From Sipunculus nudus (taxonomy: Eukaryota; Annelida; Sipuncula; Golfingiida; Sipunculidae), in assembly GCA_026874595.1 (NCBI GenBank), contig CM049322.1, positions 43,340,840 to 43,404,839 of the forward strand: a DNA stretch of 64,000 nt, read 5' to 3'. Numbering within the stretch: position 1 is the first letter of the stretch; each line of letters begins with the position of its first letter. Below are positions 34,490 to 46,428 of the stretch, one piece after another. A program made the translations under genes and the position numbers. The notes beneath the pieces were generated by a model that did no database searches, was not told where the DNA came from, and saw nothing but the letters and a program-made list of their open reading frames with translations.

Positions 34490-35098
34490 TATAATCATCT
34501 GTGAAGCTGGACTCGAGTTCACTTTTTAAGGACTCGGACTTGTAGTCTGGGTTCGAAAAATTAGGCCGGTTCCATCTCGAGTCCAGTAGTTAAAAAAAGG
34601 CACGGTTGTAAGATATCAGTTATTGCAGAGGGCCCTTCTGGAGCCTCAAAGTCATTTGACGTGCTAAGAGGCTAAACGTTAATCGATTTATAGTGAAATT
34701 ACAGTGGCCGCCGAGAATGTTCTAGTTTCCTGATTGTCACGTTTAACTAATAGACTGGCACTATATGCTTAGTAATAACAGCCGTTAAAAATTCAGACGG
34801 ACCGTTCGGCCATTTGAGGATTTTAAACTTAAATTCCTGTGTTGTATTATGTTATCTGTGGAAAAACCCTACATGAACACATATTAAATAAAGGCGGGTG
34901 TGAACTACCAACAGAAGACAAAAACAAAGACAAAAACAGGGCAATTATATATACTAAATATACTTATAGCTCTGCAACGCGAGCTAAGTGCGATCAAACA
35001 AAGTTTTAAGACGGTCAATTAAGACGGTGATCGTGGCCTCGAATCTCAAAGACTCGGACTTGCATTCGGACCCTTGATGGTGTGTACTCGACTACATC
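34490..35098. mobile_element. Element with GACTCG/GAGTCC subterminal repeats, copy 1
   Basis: CTGGACTCGAGTTC, AAGGACTCGGACTTG and TCGAGTCCAG occur at 34509-34585; the right part has AAGACTCGGACTTGC and ends GTACTCGACTACATCACTC at about 35080-35098. The right end, inverted, matches the start of the copy at 52300 (AG-TTGTAGTCGAGT). The left boundary is uncertain. Confidence 0.4.
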
Positions 35099-35122
35099 AC
35101 TCATACTTATAGGTAGGATAAT

Positions 35123-35168
<46 letters not shown>

Positions 35169-36615
35169 AGGGAGGGTGCGTGTGTGTGCGTGTGTGTGTG
35201 AAAACAACAGCATGCAGGCACAGACATAGAAAAGGGTTGTCGAGACATCACCTGTGCCCACACGTGAGACAACCCCGAGGATTTACAATCACAGAGAGTA
35301 GTTTACGACAACAATTAAATAACAAAGGCTAAATATAGGCCTATAACTTTATTTCATCACAAACAAACAAGCGAGTCGCATATAATAAATATTAAAAACA
35401 TATTCGTAAAATAAAAACATTAAAGTACAGAAAATACCTCTATATTCTGGACACTTGTGTATTGCGAAAACAACCCAGGTTCCATTGGTGTCCATAATAA
35501 AGAGGTTCATATATATGTGTGTGTGTGTGTGTGTGAGGGTGTGTGTGTCTGTGTGTAAGTGAAACATGAAATAATTTGCCATATGTAGAAACACACAAGC
35601 GACGCTTTGTCGATTCTCAGATCTGTCGAAATTTTCAGTCTCCCTTTGAAGCAACGAGGTTTCCACTACATAATTTATAGGTTCACACACACACACACAC
35701 ACATATATATACTGTATGTGTGTGTTTGTATGTGTGATGGTGTACACACGAGTGTGTGCGTCTTTTAATAATACTACAATACATGGATGCAAGGCGGCAA
35801 AAATGCCATAATGCAAACCCAAACAAACTAGGCCTACCCCCAGCTGATAAATTAAATATTTGACAATTGATTTGATATTGGAGTTTCCGACAAATGATGA
35901 TGTGCAAAATTAATACTGTTTGGTGTATAGTGATATATACGATATATTTGGCAATAACAGACCTGTATGCCTTGACACACCAAATATAGAAGTATAGTAT
36001 AGGTGGCAGCACTATTAGGAATCTATATGCAACATTCAGAGGTATTAGTTCATACCCTCAGCAATATCCACATTATAATATATGATGACTCACTCCAATT
36101 CATGACACGATATGATCTCTTCTCGCTTTCTAGGTCTTTGGCCACCCCGTCAGAAAAAGCAGTAAAAGAGAAGTTTGTACTGTAACGTATCACTTATAGA
36201 ATTGAGTACTTCACGAAAGACGTTTATTTTTAATAATTCATGCATGATAATACTGATTAATAATGCCAAAACGTCAATAATGAAAGACATTCATTAATAG
36301 TCGCTGCTTAATCCGTGGATCGACTTCTTAATGTTTTCATTTGATTTCCGACTTTCTATGGACACACTTGTTTTTATTAGTATAAGTGAAATATACTTGT
36401 ACCCTACTTGAAGGTGGCAAATTAAATAAACGAATTTCAAAATAGAAGGTCAATATATGTTCATGAAAACACTCTTTTTTACTGATACCACATAAAATGT
36501 GTTAATTGAAACTTTTGTGAGAAGCAGGAGAAATGAACTATGTTTAGGCTGATATTTGTATGGAACAGATATTTACAGAAAATGTAAACGCTTTCAGGGC
36601 AAGGCGCATATATAC

Positions 36616-37452
36616 TAGGGCCCTGCGCGGTGCGGGTTTTGACCCGCAGCCCGCGGGCCCCCGCATAGGTATCTTTGCGGGGCGGGGCGGGCTACATCTA
36701 AGAAAGTGCGGGGCGGGGCGGGCCGAAATGAAGTCTGTGCCGGGCGGGCTACGAATTGATTATCTGGCAGTTCAGTAAAACATGAATATAAATTTTACTT
36801 TAAAAAACTATCATTTGAAGAAATTGGTATTTTTGTATAAAATGTTTTCAGGTGTCGTTAAAATAGTTATATGAAAAGATAAATTTGAAAAAAAAATAAT
36901 TTATTCCTGTTAACCCCTTACACTGGCTGACAGTTGTAACAACACTATGCAAATGTGCCTTTTCTAGGTTTAACGTCAATTTGTTATACAAAATAGATGA
37001 TGAATCCTTAATGTGAAATATATATTATATATTAAATCCATCTAACAAATCAAACATGTCTTTAAAATACCTCATGAATTATGGTTTGAATTATTGCAAA
37101 AACGTACTCAAAATAATTTAACATTCCAATCATCAAACATTTCATTTATATTAATCATAAGCGTGTCTTATGTATGTGCTGTAAAATATCTTAATATGTA
37201 AACCTTTGGATCCGATAACTATTTTTTATTATTTTGCGGGCTGGACTGCGGGCCGGAAACTTGACAAATGCTGGGGCGGGGCGGGTGCGGGCTGAAAGAA
37301 GATTTTGCGGGGCGGGTGCGGGCTGAGGGAATCATAGTAACTGAGGGGCGGGGCGGGCTTATTTTTATTTTTTTTTTATTGCGGGGCGGGCTGCAGGCTG
37401 ACAGGGTATGATGCGGGGCGGGTGTGGGTTTTTCAGCCCGCACAGGGCCCTA
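36616..37452. mobile_element. hAT-type non-autonomous transposon (MITE), 837 bp
   Basis: Terminal inverted repeats: the left end begins TAGGGCCCTGCGCGGTGCGG, and the right end, read inward on the other strand, begins TAGGGCCCTGTGCGGGC. The element is flanked by a perfect 8-bp duplication ATATATAC at 36608-36615 and 37453-37460. An 8-bp duplication with TAGGG/CAGGG-type ends is characteristic of hAT transposons. The subterminal parts are full of GCGGGGCGGG runs, all G-rich on the + strand in both halves; the centre is AT-rich. It has no transposase reading frame, so it is non-autonomous. Confidence 0.85.
37364..37380 (-). promoter_or_regulatory. SAXO candidate polyadenylation signals inside a MITE
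   Basis: Two AATAAA hexamers on the - strand (37380-37375 and 37369-37364), 140-156 bp below the SAXO stop codon. None occurs between the stop and these, and they lie inside the GC-rich MITE at 36616-37452. Confidence 0.4.
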
Positions 37453-37519
37453 ATATATACTCCACATACACAAGCTCATATACAGAACTCTCGATATTTC
37501 TATCAATTTGGTGACGTCA

Positions 37520-37981
37520 TCAATTCGCCACTACTGCTTTCTGTAAACCGGTCGCTTTGGATTCCCTATCTTTTCGTACTCTTAATTCCCGCAAGAGAGC
37601 GTTCCGTTCACTTTTCGACAGAATTTCTAAACGCCTCGGGCTTGCGTAAGTCTGTGAATACACTGTGTTAAAATCATGTACACCAGCAGAATCAATAGGT
37701 TTCTGAGAAGGCTTGTAGCTCATTGGAACCTCTGCTGATTTTGCAACGAACGTGTCTTGAGTTGTCGAGGAAACGGCGAATTTATCCTTAGGGGGGACGT
37801 ATTTGTGACCTTCATGGAAATCTCCGTATTTGACCCTTGGTTTGACCTCCCAGCGCTTGAACTGTGTCTTATTCATTGTGACGTCATCGAATTTTGGAAG
37901 TGTCTTCGGTTTCTTTAATTTGTCGCGAGGAGGCGACGGTGGTTGGAATGCTTCGGTCACATCTATCGGCTTGTAGTCCCG
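37520..37981 (-). CDS. SAXO: SAXO exon 8 (last)
   Basis: Acceptor gtttttgcag, phase 0; ends with TGA at 37522-37520. It encodes RDYKPIDVTEAFQPPSPPRD, FDDVTMNKTQFKRWEVKPRV, HKYVPPKDKFAVSSTTQDTF and MSYKPSQKPIDSAGVHDFNT, then a basic tail rich in Arg and Lys. It holds one complete Mn-like unit (T-M-N-K-T-x-F-K-x-W, then Y-V-P-P-K, then T-T-x-D-x-F). The 3' end runs almost directly into a hAT-type MITE. Confidence 0.88.
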   Translation of the reverse strand, partial: RDYKPIDVTEAFQPPSPPRDKLKKPKTLPKFDDVTMNKTQFKRWEVKPRVKYGDFHEGHKYVPPKDKFAVSSTTQDTFVAKSAEVPMSYKPSQKPIDSAGVHDFNTVYSQTYASPRRLEILSKSERNALLRELRVRKDRESKATGLQKAVVAN

Positions 37982-40900
37982 CTGCAAAAACACAAAATTA
38001 AAAATAAGTATTGATTTCATATGTAAAAAAATGCCTACACAGCATTTTTCTTGTGGCTAACCAATTTTCGATCAATACGTCATTTTCACATCATTGCCCT
38101 TAGATGAATTTAATGTTTTAAAAAAGTAAAATCGTTCTTAATTTAAATAACGTATATTCCTGAATAGTATTTTTTTTAACTTCTCCACATATAGGAGGTG
38201 TTATGAAACATGACTTTATCTAAACGTTTATGTATTTGAAACATTTCCCCAAAAATTTTATTAATTTTGATTGATGATTATTCTTATATGTTTGCCCCTT
38301 CGAAGGTTTTACGAAGCAATATAACCCGTACCTTTTGAGAAGTTGTAGTTTCGAATTTGACAGAGGGCGCCACGTACTCTCCATCATCCTTCTTGCAGGA
38401 TTTTGGCATCGGGTATTCCCTGGTGTCGACACCTTTGTACTGAGCCCGCTGTTCCGTATCAAACTGCCGCCTACAAAGAGATTTTTTTCTCTTTATTTTA
38501 AACATATTTGTTTTATATGAATTGTATAAATAGTTATTATAACTAATCGAAGCACTCCTTATGGCTAAGATGGTGGCGTTCGGAAGTGTCTGGAGGTGGA
38601 GAAAACCCGAGAACCCGGAGAAAACCACCGGCCTTTGACGGGCCACTACAAACCATACTCATAGCCATGCCTTGGATCGAACCCGGGTCGCCAGCGGAGA
38701 GAGCCGAGCGTTTTACCACTCGACTGTCCAGGCTTTATATGAATGAACTGAACACTGAGGATACCAATACTAAAGGGGCCAATCGGAAAGTGGTAAAATT
38801 AGCTATACAGTGAAACTGCAGACATCCCTCTGGGGCGGACACCCCACTATAACGGACAAATCGTCCGGTCCCGTGACTGTCCGCCCCAGAGGGGTTTCAC
38901 TGTACCATAAATATTGCACCCTTAACAGACTCTACAATGCTAATGGCCTAATGAGGTGACAGATAAATGGTGCAATCATATTGTAAATATAATCTTAAAA
39001 CCTTTGCTGACTTTAATGAGCAGTCAATTAGTTTATCTTTATTTTATTTATTGTACTATATTAACATCGTCATCGAATTTTATTAACAGGAATAGATTTT
39101 AACTTACCTGTCGTCAAACTGGATTTTTATGGTACTTGGCGCTGGTTCGGCAGGTTTAGGCGGCCCTGGCTGGTCACGATAATAGGGGAAATCTCGCATG
39201 GCCTGGGTCTCTCCACTGAATTTATCCCGCTTCCTGATTTTGATTTCCGGCTGGTATACAATCTTCTGTGCAGGCTGTGCCCCGTTAAATGTTTTATATG
39301 TCATCTGGTTGGTTGTATGCAGGTCCATGTTGCCTGTAACAGAAAATGTGCGGTTATAGAAATTATCGACAAAAATGTCCATTTTCTAACACTTACCCTC
39401 ACTCATGTGAGGTCATAGACGTTTCCGATGGGGTACCCTGGGACAAGATTATTGTTATTCACGGTAACTACCGCTTTTGTGGTTACTACAGCTTATAAAT
39501 TACTGGTTTGCTAGGGATTCAGGGAAAGGCATTTAGTTCGCCATACGCAGCAATTGCTGGAAAGTCATTTCGGATCCATTCATTATACAGTTATTTATTT
39601 TATAGGCCTTGTACTGAGTCATGTATTCTCGATTAACACACAGTTGCATTCGTATATGAATAGTATACAAGCTCCAGCAGGACTCAAACAAGGCTCCTGA
39701 AGAAATAAAGGAATTTTATAGGAGCACTTGAGGCAAAATATATGAGTTTATTAGGATTTTTAGTAAAACAATATAAGAAAAATCTAATTTTCATTACACA
39801 ATCGTTGTTTCATGGTAAATTAATATGATGATCGATCTTCCAAAAAGGTTGCAAGGTGTGTTTTACTGGTTTACATTGGCTACAATAACAGTAGGACTCC
39901 ATGATTAATTACATCGACAGATCTAAAAAAGGGTGCACATTTTCAATAATAGTTGGTTTACATACCCAATAATTATTCATTAATAATAATTGTATTAAAT
40001 AAACGCTTGTATAGTATACAAAATAAAGGAATATATAGGATATTTTAGACTTAAATGCTGGAAAATATAGGAAATTATTGGAGACAATATATTCATAGGA
40101 AAATATCGAAAATATAGGAGTTTGACGAAACCTTGTGACTCATATTCTTTTAAATGTCTTACCTTCAATGGAAATGTTTCCTTCCGTGGACTTTGCTAGC
40201 TCGGCTGGTCTGCCTGTGCGTCCTTGGAAAGTTTCCCTGGTGGTAGATTCTGGAACTTTCGTTTTTCCTGGGTAAAGGATGGACTGAGTGAAGCTCGGCA
40301 ACTCTCCAAAGGTGAAGGAAGGATTAGGCTCCCACTGCTTATAATGCTCCTATAAAATATATTGGTAAATATTGTCATCATTCTTGTGTGTGATTATTAT
40401 TCTTAATATCACAGTTATTATCCTAATTTTATTACCCTTACCACCGTAGGAGAGAGCAAGGGTACTGCAATCGGACTCTTCTTATCCGGATCTTTAACCC
40501 CAAATCTGGAACACATTTCACATGCAAATTTTACTCATGCAAGCAAAGTCCGTACAATGTCTCTGTCATACTCGGTGATGTGATGGATCTTTGATTAAAG
40601 GTGCCCATCCACCTACCTTTTAGAAAATAAAATATGTGATTTCCAGCTACCTCTGTGTATATATTAATGATCTAAGTGAAAAAGTGATAAATGTCAACAA
40701 CATTTTTGTAAACACAGTAATGTTGACAAAAAGGAAAAACGTAATCTTAGGTGGTAGGTTGCATATATACTGAGGTAGAAAGGTCACTTGTTGCGAAACC
40801 CCATTTGCAAAGTTCGCGCTTATCTGACTTGCTGCCAGATGCCTTTGTTGAATTTGTGTTGATTACCCCCCCCCCCCCCCAAACATATTATAAAGACGTT

Positions 40901-42128
40901 GATTTAAACAAAACAAGCAGCCTGTGGGCGGTAATGCCTACGTTTTCTGGCCTATTTTAATAAAAGCTCCATGGGATTACCTTTAGTTACCTTTAAGAGT
41001 TTTGAATCCATAGGGTAAACCAGTGTTATATTGTTTCAATCTTCACTTCCTGGCAGGGCAAGTCTCTTCTGTCTCTGATTTAAAGTATATTTTTATTACC
41101 AAGGAGGTTTAAATGGAAGGAGAGAGACTTCACGGCAGGTCCGATGCCACCCGCAAAATCTTATTAGAAACCTCGCACCAAAACGAGTGGGTGCTGGCGT
41201 CGGGGGCACTGGCAGCCTCTTTCACAAGCTCATCACATTGGGAAGCTGAGCGCCACCGTGTGTTTGTCTCGACAAATAAAGCACTTGTGCCGCAAACTTG
41301 CAAAATATCTGTCCTAGTTGTACACACGGACTAACAACAGATGCTACCACCAATAATATACACAATATAAATCATTAGACACAGTTTAACTAAATTCCCC
41401 AGACAAATGTTTAATACCACTAGGATTATGACGTATAATCTATATGTTAAACATCTCTGGTGTTATACCTGGGTATCCTTCGATTTGAACGTTCATACAC
41501 TAAAGTCTATATTGAATGTCCATTGTTTATACAGACTATATATGAGTCTGCTTCCATCACAGACGTGAGGATATTCTGCTTCACTTAAGCATACTGTTGC
41601 TACACAGAACTAACTGATGCCGAAAAAAGGTTTGACCCCTGACCTTATTTGTTGTGCGGGTTTCAAACTTTGCCGACGATCTCTTCAGGTTGCTTGGCAC
41701 TTGTTTAGGTCTGGACGGAATGTCAGGCAGTTTGTAGCTCTTCCCGAACTCTTGCTGGTAGAAGGTGGTGCCATCTATTGGCTCTTTTGGAGGTACGTAT
41801 TCTTCTTCCTGGTCGAAGAGAATACCCATGATTACAATTAATTAATACTTAACTAAATACACTAGGATAAATGCTGGACTAAGAACTGATTTGTAAAGTA
41901 TTTTAATGAATAACATTTCTGTACTGTGTTTTATTTATTCTTATTTAGACAACATTCTATGGCTGTGAACTAATCAATATGCATACAATTAAAATAATAA
42001 TAGCCTTCGAAGACACAGAACACAGCCATCACGGTGGTCCTTAAAAATTAACACTAGTGTTGCATGGAGACCTGAGTAGAATTCTATGCTCACTGAAGGA
42101 GTCTCTTCTGCTCTGTCGTCTGTCTGTG

Positions 42129-42161
<33 letters not shown>

Positions 42162-45100
42162 TTCACACACACACACTCAGAACTATATCCATAAGAGTTA
42201 CAATGAATCCCATCCAGACACTGTCATTTTTTCATCATTTCATTCGAAACTCTTATTTATAAGCAGCATTTCTGGCAAAATTTACTAAATTTCAAATCAG
42301 TACAAACGAATTATAGTTTCGCCAGAGATGCTACAATAAATACCCTGCGTGTCTTGTATGTCGGTGTAAGTGTCATACCTTTTTAAGAAGACCCGGTCTT
42401 GCACTCAGATCTTTCGGCACAAAATCCGCCCTTTGGTTGGTGTCAAACTTCATGGGCGGTGGGTTAGGGTCCCGCGGGGTGGGCGGAGGTCGCTTAGTGC
42501 TTCGTGGGCGGCTGGCGTCCTTCTTGTAATATGTAGCCTGGTAGTCCGTAACTGGGACTGACCCTCCACGTTTTTGGGTGGTTCTGCTCTTCTCATGTTT
42601 ACCACGCTGGTGTTTGTGAAATCTGAAAAGGAAATGAAAGTTGGGTTTAGGACGTGGCCCAGTGGTTAAGCGGTTGAAACAACAACGACAGGTCCCATGT
42701 GCGAATCCCGATACAGCCTCAAAGACACAATGGTATTTTCTTGATATACCCTTAAGAGATTCGCTTTAATGTCTTAATGAACCTTATGTCTAAGGGTGTA
42801 TGATATCTGGATCGATTTTTACATCCATGCAAATGAAACATAGAATCCAGAAGGGTTAATATCGATATATAAATACTTAAGGTATATGTACCACCATCTT
42901 CATTCAAATGACAGTGCCATCAAACATAAACATTTCCTTCTTCAGGACCAGAGAGTAAAATGTTTGAAAGATAGTTTACTCAGTGACATCGATCTGTCTC
43001 CACTTGCTTTTTTTCAACTTAATGTTAATCATAGGGACATCAGTTGAAAGGAAGCCTTATTATGGAAACTGATTTTCTAAATAAAAATATTTCACTAACA
43101 GAACGTTTGAGAAATCATAGCTGAATATCTCAAACCCATTTATAATCAAGATCGACGGCCTTGTGCCAACCCAGTCAGGTTTGGCAGTTGCTGATTGGAT
43201 AATATAAAGTAAACGCACCGAACACATCAACAGTCTAAACAAACAATCAAAATAACCACGAAAGAACACATTTGATCTATTCGATAAAATAAAAAGGTCC
43301 CTTCCCTTACAAAAATAAATGTCATGCATTTATCTGGTGCCTATTCTTAGTTTTGAAATTCACCGCCAGATTGCAGCAGCTGAGCCTAACATTCTTTGAA
43401 CCCCGGTCACAGGTTATAAACGTTCAGCCTTACTAACTACCCTGCGGAGCTCTGGATCATGTTCAGGAGAAATATTTTCACTACACTGAATTTTGTTTTA
43501 CCGATTTTTTTCCTATTCATAGTTGGACTTATTATTATTATCACTATTATTATCACAAACAATCATTGGTTCTTGTTGTTTGCAACGAAAAGACGAAATA
43601 CTTTTCTTCTGCGCAATACCGTTTAATTTTGATCTTATGGTAACCGGTGCAATATTAACCCGTCCTTGGGTAAACCATAGCACTTATGCTGTATGGTTAA
43701 GCAAATTGCCACAATATAAATCCGTTGCTCAAAATACTAAGCGGGAAAAAAACCAACAGCGAAAAGAAACCGACGTATAGTCAATACTGTATCGACAGCA
43801 TGAAATCCCAAACCCGTGCTCTTTTGCATGCATTGCAACCTCTTCAGTATATAAAGTTAAAGCAATATATACGAAATGGCGAAGGTTATTCACGTGTACA
43901 CGACGTAATTTTCCTATGACATGGTCACGAATTATCTCCATGTATGTACGACATTATGTATAAAAAAATTCCGAAATAATGCTTATCCCTTCTGCTTGTC
44001 ACTATAGAAATATATAGGCCGTATCAGGTGGCACGATCTATATAAACCCTGATCGGGTTTATGCATGTTAATCTCTTCTGTGTCGCCATGTAACCGTAAG
44101 TAGTGCTTCAAAATTGTCCACTTAGGCACGCGTCTCGATCGTTTTTCAACATTTTCTGAGCACCTATTACAATTTTATCTTTACACCTGTACACAGACTT
44201 ATATCTCGCTTTGAACAGGTGCACGAGATTGTTTTCCCCTGAAATTATCAACACCTTGGTGTTGTTATCATAAAGAGATCTTTATATTTTAAACAAATAT
44301 CACAACTTTTGTTCTATAAGTACCTGCATGTAAAAAAAACACCTACACCATTCAACCTGTATTTGAAGTATACTTGAATACCACAATGGGCACCTACTGT
44401 TTTTAAAGTGACATTCCCCGGTATTGAAACAAACTGAACGTTACCTTGGCCTGTAAAGGGGCTATATATACTTAAGTTGTAAGACTTCACTTAGCTACGT
44501 ATCCCTCAGAATTTGCCAAATGAAAGCACAGATCAAAGGTATTCTTAGGAATTTTAGGTATAATTGAACATCATATTTTCGGCCACTGCTAAGGTCTGGA
44601 CTTTTATCCTTAGAGGGCTGTCCGTATAATTTAGCCTATGGGCCTTTTGATTTAATTAATTCGGGACCGCCTGAAGCGTCCGTAATGGATAGGTGTCCGT
44701 AATATAAAGGTGGAAGTGAAGATATATTTCCTTTCGTATGTCCGGGGTATAAAGGTTTCGAAATTAATTAAATCATGCTGAAAGTTTATAGACAATGTGG
44801 CAACCATAAATCAAAATAAAATGGAAATAAAATAACCAGTTCATGTATCCAATACATAACAATACATATAAAAATAGATGTATTGAGAACTGTTATTTAA
44901 ATAATCGTCTTTCAAAACACATTTACATACATGCATGGTGATGCATCACCATGCATGTATTATTTTGTTTGATATAATATGATTTCCAAACAAGATCATT
45001 GTTATCGTATAACTTATTTTAAATATTAAAATAAATCGACTGGAGAAGTGGAGCTAGAAACAAAATAAACTGCGGGTGATTTTTATTTGACAAATGATAT

Positions 45101-45427
45101 ACGATGTATAAGAAAAAAAGCTTAAGATACATGTCTTAGATCTGTAACAGGTATATATTATACGGACGGAGTGACCCCTTTCCTTATTGTAACCTCTGTT
45201 CAAGTATCGTACACATTAATCTCATGACCACGGTGTGAATATACTTCATGCCATGTATGATAAGTGAAGCATGAGAAGCAATCAGCGTCGCTTAGCAACC
45301 CCCGCGAGGTCAGAGACTTAAAATACTCGGATTAAACGAGTGCCGTCGGCCGTAAGTAATGCTATTATATACAGTGGCACTAATTGTTAATCAGCGGCCG
45401 GTATAGGTCAAGGCAGGTACATAGGTA

Positions 45428-45475
<48 letters not shown>

Positions 45476-46376
45476 TCCACGCTTTATATATAATTCAGTC
45501 TTCCAAATTGAATTATTTGCATTTTAATGTACGACAGGAAGAGAGAGAGAGAGAGAGAGAGAGAGATTGAATGTGAGAAAGAATATAACTGTAAAAGAAT
45601 AGGGTACTCTTTATGAAATATATTATAATAATAAATATGAATAATTTATATAGCTAATAGCGGAGAAATATATATGACTCATTGTTAATTGTGTTCCATG
45701 AAATTTAAACAGAGTCGTTTCTTTATATATCATGGATAATAGCTTCATTTTATACAGTCTCTTTTTGGCAGGCTCTTATGCATTTTAAATTTGCCGTAAG
45801 ATGTATAAATATATTTTGCTACATTTTATATATTTACGCATTCAGAAAATAAAAAAGACACATGCGCCAACAAAGTAGGCCTATAGATTGAAACGATGGT
45901 TGACTTCCGTCGCCGCCATGTTTATCGGTCATGCGCGCTAAACCTCGATTGAATCCACGCTATTGTCCGAGTTGTGTATCAAATATATAATAACAGGAAC
46001 ACGGACTCCACGCCCACATTTATCACGAAACCTGTATGTAGATGGGCTTTGAATTGTTTACCCTCACTTTGTATAGCCAGGCACCCCGGTGAAATCAACT
46101 CAAACAAGTTATGTATACACAAACAACAAAACTTCATTCATAACACCTTGCATCAATGCAGCTCTGTCGTGTGGCATACACTGCTTGGCAAGGAGCGTTA
46201 AATCATGTATTCTTCAAGCGAGCACATACAGTAATTGATTATTATAAAATCATTTTATTCTTGAGATTTTCTGTGATAAGGTATGTAAAGTGGAGGGAAT
46301 TTTATTCTAAAGAAAAATAATTAAACAATCGTTATCATGGTTTATTATATCTTATGCAGTCTTTGACGGTATATAT

Positions 46377-46428
<52 letters not shown>

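Larger units (their letters stand above)
26779..36607. other. PRDM9 3' UTR and intergenic region
   Basis: After the PRDM9 polyadenylation candidates there is no gene up to the SAXO 3' end. The region holds (TA)n tracts (27911-27950, 28885-28930, 29027-29100, 31310-31362, 35124-35142), a CpG-rich MITE (30061-30383), three CTCF-like motifs near 31.0-31.6 kb, (TG)n at 35143-35210 and 35515-35560, and a 33-bp hairpin at 33256-33288 (CGGACTCCATC paired with GATGGAGTCCG). Confidence 0.55.

Noticed and set aside
36560-37443. Gly/Pro/Arg-rich reading frames on both strands
   Set aside because: They lie within or over the ends of the GC-rich hAT-type MITE.
26778-37520. Shared regulation of PRDM9 and SAXO because both could act in testis
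   Set aside because: They converge tail to tail with about 10 kb between stop codons and separate promoters; nothing in the sequence links them.
38660-38735. Candidate tRNA gene with good B box
   Set aside because: Head is followed by SINE-type 3' sequence and arms do not pair fully; treated as SINE.
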